DNA from: Microcaldota archaeon
GTDB lineage: Archaea > Micrarchaeota > Micrarchaeia > Anstonellales > Bilamarchaeaceae
Assembly (NCBI GenBank): GCA_030668565.1
Contig: DAOVFD010000025.1
Coordinates: 1-11,963 of the forward strand
Length of the DNA: 11,963 bases
Direction: 5' to 3'
Each line of letters begins with the position of its first letter. Positions within the stretch are counted from its first letter, which is position 1. Shown one piece after another: positions 5,607 to 11,255 of this stretch. A program made the translations under genes and the position numbers. The notes under the pieces were generated by a model. That model made no database searches and had not been told where the DNA came from. It saw only the letters and a list, made by a program, of their open reading frames with translations.

Positions 5607-7961
5607 GTGATTCCCATGAACATTAGAATATTATTATTGACTTTGGTTATATTTTCGGCTGTGGTTTCGGCAGCTCCTATACCGGTAGCTCCGGGTGCTG
5701 TGACTCAGTGTTATGTGCAGACAAACGGTTCTGGGACATATTATCTTACAGGGGACCTCGATTGCGGAGGGACGTCCTTCATGTACGTATTTGACAGTGA
5801 CGTAACAATCGACCTTAAGGGGTATAGGGTATACAATGGAGACACATATGGTGTGAAAATCAGTAATAGCAATAATGTTGTGGTCAGGAACGGTGAAATT
5901 GCAGATTTTCAGTACGGGGTATACATCGATCCGTCACCCAATGCGATTGTCGAAGACCTTACATTGATAGGAAACTGGGGCGATCCTTCGGCAGGTGTTT
6001 ATGTAGACAATTCCGACAACGTAATAGTACGGAAGTGTGACATAACGAATTATACTTATGGTGTGGAGGCAGTCAATACTGTGAACAACCTTCTTGTAAC
6101 CTATAATAATTTTTATGACATGTACGATGGTTCAGGAAGCGCGGGCATATACCTTGACCAGGTTCACAACAGCGTGATTTCATACAACTGGTTCAATAAC
6201 ACCGGAGACGGCATATTCCTTATGAATACGACTTACCTTGATATACTTGATAACGAAATCTATTATACCGGATACATATCGTCGGTAAGAGGCTGGGGTG
6301 ACGGTATAGGTCCTGAAGGTAATGTTGAACATATACTTATACAAAGAAATACCATCGACAATTGTAATTATGGTTATTCAATCGACCTTGATGACAGTCT
6401 TGCTCCCGAGATGCCTGCAAACGACATAACAGCGATAGACAACTACTTCGGATACGATTGTTACACCTATCTGGATGTTGGTGAGAATTTCACTTTCAGA
6501 AATATCGTTTCACATGATGGATGGTATATAGATTACATCAATTATTCGACTTTTGAAGATATCTCCATGTCTGCTTGTGATGATTATTTTGATATTGAAT
6601 ATTCAAACTATAATACATTTGATAATATCAACATCTGGGATATTTCCAGCAGCGAAGGTATGTATGTCTATGAATCATATGATAATAATTTCACAGATGT
6701 CACGATGTACAATGTTACTGACGCTTATTGTCTGGATATTGATACTTCAGACCGCAATCTATTCGAAAATACTTTCCTTTACGAGTGTGCTGATGATTAT
6801 CTTTCTATTAGTTCAACAGACCCGAACAATTTCACTGATTTGACCCTTGGTTATTCTAAAACACGTGGTCTGATAAACTGGCAGGGACTTCTGAGCCTGA
6901 CCAACGTTGGACTTATTCACAATACAAACATATTCCTGAGCAACGATTTCGTTTCTCTGGACCCAACAAACCCGAGTGCGGCAGAGATGAATGATACTGC
7001 AAGATTGACAATAGAAGTTCTAGGATGTGGTGGAATTACCTATTACGGTCTTGGTGGTTTACCAACGACATGGAATGACATAGTAACAACTGGCGTACCC
7101 TTCGTGCCGACATATTCACAATGCGCTGGAACAAGAGCAGTATTTGATGTTGATGGTTTCAGCGGTTATGCAGCCAACGGAACTATGCTTGCACCACCCA
7201 GTGGAGGCAGTAAAGCGGAGAAAAAAACCCTTTCTGTTTCACATGAAGTAATCTGTCCGGATAATATTGTTGAAATAACTGTTACCCATAAAGGAAATCC
7301 TGCAGTTGGTGCTGAAGTTGACCTTGCAAAACGTGACCCTTACTCTCTTGTGGGTACGGAAACTACTGACTCTGACGGAAAAGTGCAGTTCACATTATCA
7401 AATTCAGGAGATTATCGTGCTACTATCGACAAGGACGGCTACTATTACATGAATCCGTATTCATTTGATTTCACTATATGTGTCGAAGAAGAAGTTCCAG
7501 AAGAAGAGACTGAAGAAGAACAACCTCCTGCAGAAGAAGAGACTCCTCCTGAGGAAGAGCAACCAGAAGAAGAAGCTCCACCTGAAGAAGAGCAGCCCCC
7601 TGCAGAAGAAGGAACTACTCAGGAAGAAGCACAGGCAGCTCTTGATGATGCAGCAGCAGCCATTGCAACTGCAGAAGCTGCAGGAAAAGGTGTAAGCTCG
7701 GCCCAGGCTCATTATGATGCTGCACAAGAGGCATTTGACAGCGGTGATTATGAAGGGGCAGTTTCACATGCTGAAAAGGCAACAGATGCAGCAAATGCAG
7801 CAGCACCACTGCCTACAGAACAGCCTCCAACAGAGGAAGTAGAGGAGGTTACTGAAGAAGCTGAAGAAGGCCCCCCATGGGGAACTGTAATCCTCGTGCT
7901 GATTGTTATAATATTAATAGGGGCAGGTGCATTCTGGTTCCTCATGCAGGGAAAGAGATAA
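5607..7961 (+). CDS. Secreted, C-terminally anchored beta-helix surface protein
   Basis: The 784-residue protein starts at GTG 5607; ATG 5616 is the alternative. A signal peptide, IRILLLTLVIFSAVVSA, ends near residue 22. Residues about 30-430 form a right-handed parallel beta-helix (NosD/pectate-lyase-like), shown by repeated coils such as SNNVVVRNGEI and NSDNVIVRKCDI. From about 311 to 420 lie at least four consecutive coils of about 22-24 residues with an N-x-F-x-D/N pattern. A less regular region follows to about 535, then a carboxypeptidase-regulatory/Ig-like domain (about 540-620, NPAVGAEVDLAKRDPYSLVG... DGKVQFTLSNSGDYRATI). A Glu/Pro/Gln-rich stalk (about 627-673), an alanine-rich helical segment (about 674-732), a second acidic linker, a transmembrane helix (about 758-780) and QGKR complete it. 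Many N-x-S/T sequons suggest N-glycosylation. It is probably an envelope protein that binds or cleaves sugars or adheres to partners; no catalytic residues were recognised. Confidence 0.9.
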   Translation: MIPMNIRILLLTLVIFSAVVSAAPIPVAPGAVTQCYVQTNGSGTYYLTGDLDCGGTSFMYVFDSDVTIDLKGYRVYNGDTYGVKISNSNNVVVRNGEIADFQYGVYIDPSPNAIVEDLTLIGNWGDPSAGVYVDNSDNVIVRKCDITNYTYGVEAVNTVNNLLVTYNNFYDMYDGSGSAGIYLDQVHNSVISYNWFNNTGDGIFLMNTTYLDILDNEIYYTGYISSVRGWGDGIGPEGNVEHILIQRNTIDNCNYGYSIDLDDSLAPEMPANDITAIDNYFGYDCYTYLDVGENFTFRNIVSHDGWYIDYINYSTFEDISMSACDDYFDIEYSNYNTFDNINIWDISSSEGMYVYESYDNNFTDVTMYNVTDAYCLDIDTSDRNLFENTFLYECADDYLSISSTDPNNFTDLTLGYSKTRGLINWQGLLSLTNVGLIHNTNIFLSNDFVSLDPTNPSAAEMNDTARLTIEVLGCGGITYYGLGGLPTTWNDIVTTGVPFVPTYSQCAGTRAVFDVDGFSGYAANGTMLAPPSGGSKAEKKTLSVSHEVICPDNIVEITVTHKGNPAVGAEVDLAKRDPYSLVGTETTDSDGKVQFTLSNSGDYRATIDKDGYYYMNPYSFDFTICVEEEVPEEETEEEQPPAEEETPPEEEQPEEEAPPEEEQPPAEEGTTQEEAQAALDDAAAAIATAEAAGKGVSSAQAHYDAAQEAFDSGDYEGAVSHAEKATDAANAAAPLPTEQPPTEEVEEVTEEAEEGPPWGTVILVLIVIILIGAGAFWFLMQGKR
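7484..7630 (+). repeat. GAA-rich low-complexity tract encoding the acidic stalk
   Basis: Runs of GAA codons interleaved with CCT/CCA and CAA encode repeated PEEEQP and PPAEE motifs. The protein segment is an extended acidic stalk between the folded ectodomain and the helical, membrane-proximal part. Triplet tracts of this sort can change length by slippage. They also generate spurious open frames on both strands. Confidence 0.7.
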
Positions 7962-7981
7962 TTCTTTTTTTATTTTCTTTC
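7962..7981 (+). terminator. T-rich transcription terminator after the surface-protein gene
   Basis: Directly after the stop codon the plus strand has T runs (T8 at 7964-7971, then TTTT and TTT), the intrinsic termination signal of archaea. It overlaps the 3' end of the convergent 51-residue gene, whose lysine codons account for part of the bias. Confidence 0.45.
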
Positions 7982-8125
7982 AATTTTTTTCTTTAATTCT
8001 TCTATCTCCTCATGGAGTCTTTTGTCCCGCTTAAGCGGATCCATTCTCGCCTTTTTTTCAAGCTCTGCCAATTTTGCCTTCAAATTAGCCTTTTTTCTTG
8101 ATAAATCTTTTTTGCTTAATCCCAT
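7970..8125 (-). CDS. 51-residue basic coiled-coil protein, unknown function
   Basis: The minus-strand ORF starts at ATG 8125 with GGTGAGAT just upstream, a good ribosome-binding site. The protein begins MGLSKKDLSRKKANLKAKL and continues as a heptad-like helix through AELEKKA and LHEEIEELKKKIERK, with a break at RMDPLKRDKR. It is almost entirely charged, without cysteine or a membrane segment. Such short helical hairpins can dimerise or bind a partner; I do not recognise a family. It begins 20 nt downstream of tRNA-Ser and could be on the same transcript. The ribosome-binding site and clean amphipathic pattern favour a real gene, but the size leaves doubt. Confidence 0.6.
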   Translation of the reverse strand: MGLSKKDLSRKKANLKAKLAELEKKARMDPLKRDKRLHEEIEELKKKIERK

Positions 8126-8145
8126 TATCTCACCACGTAATGAAT

Positions 8146-8244
8146 CGCCGAGGAGGAGATTTGAACTCCTAACCCCGTGAAGGGATACGCTTGCTGGAAA
8201 TTTTGTTCCAGGCGTACGCGTTAACCGGATTCTGCCACCTCGGC
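8146..8244 (-). tRNA. tRNA-Ser (GGA) with a 14-nt intron
   Basis: The minus strand has acceptor GCCGAGG (8244-8238) pairing with CCTCGGC and discriminator G at 8146, as serine tRNAs have. The T arm is AGGAG/TTCAAAT/CTCCT. A long variable arm with a CCC/GGG stem marks a class II tRNA. The anticodon stem is TACGC/GCGTA, but 21 nt lie between the strands instead of 7. Reading CT-GGA-A gives anticodon GGA (8209-8207), and a 14-nt intron accounts for the difference, leaving an 85-nt tRNA of normal class II length. The gene lies between the purA operon and the 51-residue gene. A TATA box at 8303-8310 may drive it. Confidence 0.92.
8192..8205 (-). other. 14-nt intron of tRNA-Ser, canonical position 37/38
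   Basis: The intron CAAAATTTCCAGCA fits the bulge-helix-bulge rule exactly. CTGG of the anticodon loop pairs with CCAG in the intron (4 bp). The 5' bulge AAC is cut after AA, the 3' bulge CAA is cut after CA, and the anticodon stem forms the outer helix. The intron-side helix is missing or only a tight AAA/TTT hairpin, so this is a minimal intron. Confidence 0.85.
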
Positions 8245-8266
8245 GAGTGAAACAAGCCGGAGGGTT

Positions 8267-8282
8267 ATGACCCGAAGGTCAT
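8267..8282 (-). other. UUCG-capped hairpin upstream of tRNA-Ser
   Basis: ATGACC-TTCG-GGTCAT is a perfect 6-bp hairpin with a UUCG loop on the minus strand. It is flanked by GAGG and CCTC that could extend it across an internal loop. It sits at the predicted 5' end of the tRNA-Ser transcript, 26 nt below the TATA box at 8303-8310. It may be a leader element or the terminator-proximal hairpin of the purA transcript. No further function is visible. Confidence 0.45.
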
Positions 8283-8302
8283 TTGACCTCGGCGAAAGAA
8301 AA

Positions 8303-8310
8303 CTTATATG
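8303..8310 (-). promoter_or_regulatory. Candidate TATA box for tRNA-Ser
   Basis: CATATAAG on the minus strand lies between the purA stop and tRNA-Ser and predicts a start near 8281, about 37 nt before the mature tRNA 5' end. Confidence 0.4.
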
Positions 8311-8347
8311 TTTCTGCGGTTTTCTTTCCATCTTAACCTGAGAAAAT

Positions 8348-9349
8348 CTAAAGAACCTTTTCCCTTCTGTCAATTGTATCTTCGGTATCAGGACCTGTTC
8401 CTATAAGCGTTACAGGAACTCCTATTTTACTTTCAATCTCCTCAATAAATTTCTTTGCTTCTTCTGTGAGTTCCTCGTATTTTCTCTTTCCCTCATTTCC
8501 AGGGAATTTAATATCAACTTTGGTAACTGCAAGCTGGGTGGCGCTGTTTATCGTTGCAGCAAGCTTCAAGTCATCCCAGTGCAAATCAAACGAAGTCCTT
8601 CTCGGCCTTCCTGTGACCGTTCCGTATTCCTGCATCCCCACTTTCTCGGCTTCATCCTTGTTTTTCTCTCCCTTGAAAGGGCCTCCACCTACTCTTGTGG
8701 TATATGCCTTCATTACCATTATCACTTCATCGATATTCTTTGGTCCTATTCCTACATCCGCAGCAATCGTTGAAGCGCTTATGTCTTTTGAAGTGCAGAA
8801 CGGATAAGTGCCATAAAGCACGGAAAGCATGAACCCCTGGGAGCCTTCAATAAGAACGTTCTTTGCTTCATTTATTTCCTTAACAACGTCTGTAAGATAA
8901 GGTTTCAATTCAGGACATTCCGAAACTGTTTTGGCTACTCTCCCTGCCCTATCCATTACGGCGGGTCCGCATCCTGTTTTAGTGCTTCCTATTTTTCCAG
9001 GAGTCTGTGAGCTGTCTCTTTCTATATGCTCTTTTGTAAGCCAGGTTGCCCTGAAATCCACGCCACACCTCTTTGGATTTCCTCCAATCATTTCCACTTC
9101 TTTGAGGAACACATCTGGATCGACAACTACTCCTGCACCAGTAAGAATTCTTGATTTTTCATTCACAAAACCGCAGGAAAGCATTCTCATCGGATATCTC
9201 TTTCCCTTGTAATTCACTTCATGTCCTGCATTCGGTCCTACTCCTCCCCGTGCTATGACCTCAGGATTGTCCTTAATAGCGAGATAGGAAATTATCTTTC
9301 CCTTTCCTTCATCGCCATACTGACCTCCTACGAGAATGTTTTTCGTCAT
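8348..9349 (-). CDS. purA: Adenylosuccinate synthetase, short archaeal form
   Basis: The 333-residue enzyme makes adenylosuccinate from IMP, aspartate and GTP, the first step from IMP to AMP. The start ATG 9349 is fixed by GAGGTG six nt upstream. The GTP-binding and catalytic loop NILVGGQYGDEGKGK lies at residues 4-18 with the catalytic aspartate at 13. The catalytic histidine is in GPNAGHEV. SSQTPGKIGSTKTGCGPA and IEGSQGFMLSVLYGTYPFCTSKD are the IMP/switch regions, TTRVGGGPF is present, and TGRPRRTSFDL is the conserved base region. Bacterial and eukaryotic enzymes have about 430 residues; the shorter archaeal type matches this length. It is the last gene of the operon. A 12-codon fragment of another purA start lies immediately upstream and ends in an ATGA overlap with this start. 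Confidence 0.95.
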   Translation of the reverse strand: MTKNILVGGQYGDEGKGKIISYLAIKDNPEVIARGGVGPNAGHEVNYKGKRYPMRMLSCGFVNEKSRILTGAGVVVDPDVFLKEVEMIGGNPKRCGVDFRATWLTKEHIERDSSQTPGKIGSTKTGCGPAVMDRAGRVAKTVSECPELKPYLTDVVKEINEAKNVLIEGSQGFMLSVLYGTYPFCTSKDISASTIAADVGIGPKNIDEVIMVMKAYTTRVGGGPFKGEKNKDEAEKVGMQEYGTVTGRPRRTSFDLHWDDLKLAATINSATQLAVTKVDIKFPGNEGKRKYEELTEEAKKFIEEIESKIGVPVTLIGTGPDTEDTIDRREKVL

Positions 9350-9438
9350 ACCAAGCACCTCATGGAAGTTGGCGAGCATTGAACGAATCGACGTTCAATT
9401 AAATCTCCATACTGTCCGCCTACAAGAAGATTCTTCAT
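9346..9438 (-). pseudogene. Relic of a second purA 5' end (30-codon residual ORF)
   Basis: ATG 9438 overlaps the stop of the DHH gene as ATGA. It opens with MKNLLVGGQYGD, which repeats the start of PurA (TKNILVGGQYGD), then diverges into LIERRFVQCSP and ends at a TGA that overlaps the real purA start, again as ATGA. Over the 33 nt aligned from the lysine codon to GAT the two copies differ at 7 sites, six of them silent third positions. The match therefore reflects old, once-selected coding sequence and not a fresh duplication. The homology stops within a few nt of an inverted repeat at 9378-9399. It is most simply the remnant of a previous purA, replaced by the present copy. A short leader peptide whose translation couples DHH to purA is an alternative. 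Confidence 0.75.
9378..9399. repeat. Perfect 8-bp inverted repeat at the purA relic junction
   Basis: ATTGAACG, six nt (AATCGA), then CGTTCAAT. It begins where similarity to PurA ends. It can form a hairpin on either strand, and could be a recombination scar or a protein-binding palindrome. Confidence 0.65.
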
Positions 9439-10403
9439 GTTCTCACTTCTTCCAGTTTTCTAATTAATACGTCAACACACTTTTTAAGAACTGCCTCGGG
9501 ATGCTCCTTTGCAACCGCTCCGGCAGCCTTCTTGTGCCCCCCTCCTTTTCCACCGAAGGATTCACCGACTTCTTTCATAACCTCGTTCAGTCCGACAGGC
9601 AGTCTCTTGTTGGCACGGGATGAAATCCTTGTTTCCTTCTCCCTGTTCTTCCAACTCCCAACGAATGCTGCATCTGCAATATTGGCAATCAATGAGGCAG
9701 CATCGCTTTCATTGCTTCCTGTCTCGCTTGTTGCTATCACATAATCGGCATGCCATACAAATTGCACTCTCTGCAATGCTTTCATTACAGCCACTTTTGC
9801 GGTGGAACTCAGTTCCGGCTCTCCGTATTCGAGAAGTTCAGCATAGGGAACATCGCATTTTTTCATGAGTTTTGCAAGGACTTCGAAAGTTTCTGCGCTT
9901 GCTGACCTGAACCTTGCAGTATCGGATATTATTGCAACAGAAAGTCCGAATGCAAGTTCTCCATTTATGTTTTCGTCACCTATCAAATCTGCAATTATCT
10001 CCGCGGTCGAAGGAACATCAGCCTCGATTATCAGGTATTCTGCCTTCATGTCGGTGCCTTCCTTCTCATGGTGGTCTATTACGAGGAGGAGTTTCCAGTC
10101 TCTGGCATCCTTGAGCATGGTATAGGAGCTGGTATCTGCAACAACCATGCCTTCAAAATCAGACTTGTCAAGGTCCTTTATCACTTTTGTCTTTATCTTC
10201 AGCTTTTCAGCAAGCTTCTTTGCACCTTCGTCAAGTTCGTCAGGAACCGCCATGACTGCATGCGGCAGAACAGAATTAAGCGCATAAGCCGAAACAAGCG
10301 AATCTATGTCCGCCTTCCTGTGTGTGGCTATAACTATTTTTTTGTCTTTGTATTTTGACAGGAACTCCAGAAACAGCTCCTTATTTTTTCTTCTCTTTTG
10401 CAT
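9435..10403 (-). CDS. DHH-family phosphoesterase (DHH-DHHA1)
   Basis: The 322-residue protein has the DHH domain in about 20-200 and DHHA1 in about 215-320. The metal-binding motifs are THRKADIDS (27-35), VVADTSS (87-93), IDHHEKEG (109-116), and AIISDTARFR (157-166). The substrate-binding DHHA1 loop FGGKGGGHKKAAGA is at 283-296. The family includes oligoribonuclease/pAp phosphatase (NrnA), RecJ-like nucleases and cyclic-dinucleotide phosphodiesterases; its place beside exosome genes suggests a nucleotide or short-RNA substrate. It overlaps prefoldin beta by 23 nt. An alternative CTG start at 10370 lies six nt after a GGAG that follows the prefoldin stop, so the first 11 residues are uncertain. 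Its stop overlaps the purA relic start as ATGA. Confidence 0.88.
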   Translation of the reverse strand: MQKRRKNKELFLEFLSKYKDKKIVIATHRKADIDSLVSAYALNSVLPHAVMAVPDELDEGAKKLAEKLKIKTKVIKDLDKSDFEGMVVADTSSYTMLKDARDWKLLLVIDHHEKEGTDMKAEYLIIEADVPSTAEIIADLIGDENINGELAFGLSVAIISDTARFRSASAETFEVLAKLMKKCDVPYAELLEYGEPELSSTAKVAVMKALQRVQFVWHADYVIATSETGSNESDAASLIANIADAAFVGSWKNREKETRISSRANKRLPVGLNEVMKEVGESFGGKGGGHKKAAGAVAKEHPEAVLKKCVDVLIRKLEEVRT

Positions 10404-10743
10404 ATTCCTTCATCTGTTCCTGCAGTTTTTTCTGAAGGCTGCCTACGACTTCCCTGAGCTTCTCCTCTTCTTTCTCAAGGGCTTTCTGCTTTACTTCCAT
10501 CAGCTCCCTCTTGTCCTTCAGGTCCTTTTCAGCTTCCTCTTTTGTCGTTTTTATCATAAGGGAGCCGACCGAACGGTAGATGTCCCCATGGGCATGCTTA
10601 AGCTCATCGAGCGCATTCCTGGTTTCATTGAGCTGTATCTTAATCTGGTTTTTCTGGAGAAGTATAACCTCGAGTTGTTTTTCAAGGCCTTCATATTCAG
10701 TAAGTACCCTGCTAAGTTCCGCTGCTTCTTTTTTATCAGCCAT
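10381..10743 (-). CDS. pfdB: Prefoldin subunit beta
   Basis: The 120-residue protein (start MADKKEAAE at ATG 10743, chosen because GAGGTG ends five nt before it; an in-frame GTG at 10749 overlaps that site) is two long coiled-coil helices joined by a short beta-hairpin region. The helices span about 5-45 and 70-115. The central HGDIYRSVGSLMIKTTKEEAEKDL is the conserved beta-subunit hairpin. With the alpha subunit it forms the hexameric prefoldin that passes unfolded proteins to the group II chaperonin. Its position after Pcc1 is the usual archaeal order. The C terminus is very lysine-rich. Confidence 0.93.
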   Translation of the reverse strand: MADKKEAAELSRVLTEYEGLEKQLEVILLQKNQIKIQLNETRNALDELKHAHGDIYRSVGSLMIKTTKEEAEKDLKDKRELMEVKQKALEKEEEKLREVVGSLQKKLQEQMKEYAKEKKK

Positions 10744-10777
10744 ATTCACACCTCATTTCTTATCTGCACAATCATTT

Positions 10778-11011
10778 TCAAATTTTTCCCTTTTCCAGGG
10801 ATTCGAAAACCTGGAATTCTCTCATGAAGGCATTCATCGTCGCCCTCATCGCAACAACATCGTCAGCATTTATCAGAACCAAAATCGTTTTTCCCTTTCT
10901 TTTGACCTCGGAACGTGAACGGGAGCCTGCAAGTCCTTCGTGGCTTAGGGCCTTAACGGCAGACTTTGCGGACTTTTCATCAGGAAATTCTACTTCGATA
11001 ATGCTTTTCAT
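10778..11011 (-). CDS. pcc1: KEOPS complex subunit Pcc1
   Basis: The 77-residue protein, starting MKSIIEVEFPDE at ATG 11011, has the Pcc1/CTAG fold. IIEVEFPDEKSAKSAVKAL is strand and helix 1, SRSRSEVKRKGKTILVLINADDVVAMRATMNAFMREFQVF the remaining strands and helix. Pcc1 dimerises and bridges KEOPS units that, with Kae1 and Bud32, place threonylcarbamoyl on A37 of ANN-decoding tRNAs. The start overlaps the Brix gene by 32 nt; upstream ATGs at 11017 and 11032 would add 2 or 7 residues. It is found at this operon position in many archaea. Confidence 0.88.
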   Translation of the reverse strand: MKSIIEVEFPDEKSAKSAVKALSHEGLAGSRSRSEVKRKGKTILVLINADDVVAMRATMNAFMREFQVFESLEKGKI

Positions 11012-11255
11012 ACTCATCAACGGGCATTTCATCTGCCCATTTCCATTTTCCTGTTTCTGAGACCTCTATGACAGAAACCATTCCCTTTTTCTCCTCAATA
11101 ACCGCTATTTCGGCTTCTCCTCTTTTCCTGGCATAAGCGGCCAATGAGTCTATGGTTTTCTTTCCCCTGCTCGTGTAGAATGTCCCAAGACGGTCTGCAA
11201 GCTTACCTGCCAATTTCCGTGTTTTCTCCGAGGCGTACCTGCTTGTGGTTATCAT
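10980..11255 (-). CDS. Brix-domain ribosome biogenesis protein, half-length
   Basis: The 91-residue protein starts ATG 11255, directly after the rpoP stop (TAAATG). Its opening MITTSRYASEKTRKLAGKLADRL and the TSRGKKTIDSLAAYARKRG block correspond to the N-terminal half of archaeal Brix proteins (ITTS-x-RTR, RGKK-x-I-x-L), followed by EIAVIEEKKGMVSVIEV. Archaeal Brix/Imp4-like proteins are usually about 150-220 residues with two similar halves; here the second half is absent and the chain ends after about 20 divergent residues (KWKWADEMPVDEYEKHYRSRIS). The operon position between rpoP and pcc1 is the normal one for Brix, so this is a reduced orthologue, not a stray fragment. Role in large-subunit rRNA maturation is inferred from family. 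Confidence 0.75.
   Translation of the reverse strand: MITTSRYASEKTRKLAGKLADRLGTFYTSRGKKTIDSLAAYARKRGEAEIAVIEEKKGMVSVIEVSETGKWKWADEMPVDEYEKHYRSRIS

Noticed and set aside
6538..6870. Possible nucleotide tandem repeat in the surface-protein gene
   Set aside because: The periodicity is at the protein level (22-24-residue beta-helix coils); the DNA copies have diverged too far to be a nucleotide repeat.
7484..7630. CRISPR-like or satellite repeat
   Set aside because: The GAA triplets are in frame and code for the Glu/Pro stalk; there are no spacers.
7461..7727. Cys/Phe/Leu-rich minus-strand frame opposite the acidic stalk of the surface protein
   Set aside because: It is the complement of GAA/CCT repeats, a composition artefact without start signals.
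8466..8807. Plus-strand 113-residue frame inside purA
   Set aside because: It is a shadow of the well-conserved PurA coding sequence, with no start signals.
9350..9379. Longer PurA starting at ATG 9379 (10 extra residues)
   Set aside because: The extension has no family counterpart, and the GAGGTG site sits at the right distance for ATG 9349.
10306..10827. A 173-residue plus-strand open frame opposite the prefoldin/DHH genes
   Set aside because: It is rich in Phe and Leu because it mirrors the Lys/Glu codons of prefoldin beta. It has no ribosome-binding site or promoter, and the minus-strand genes are unmistakable.
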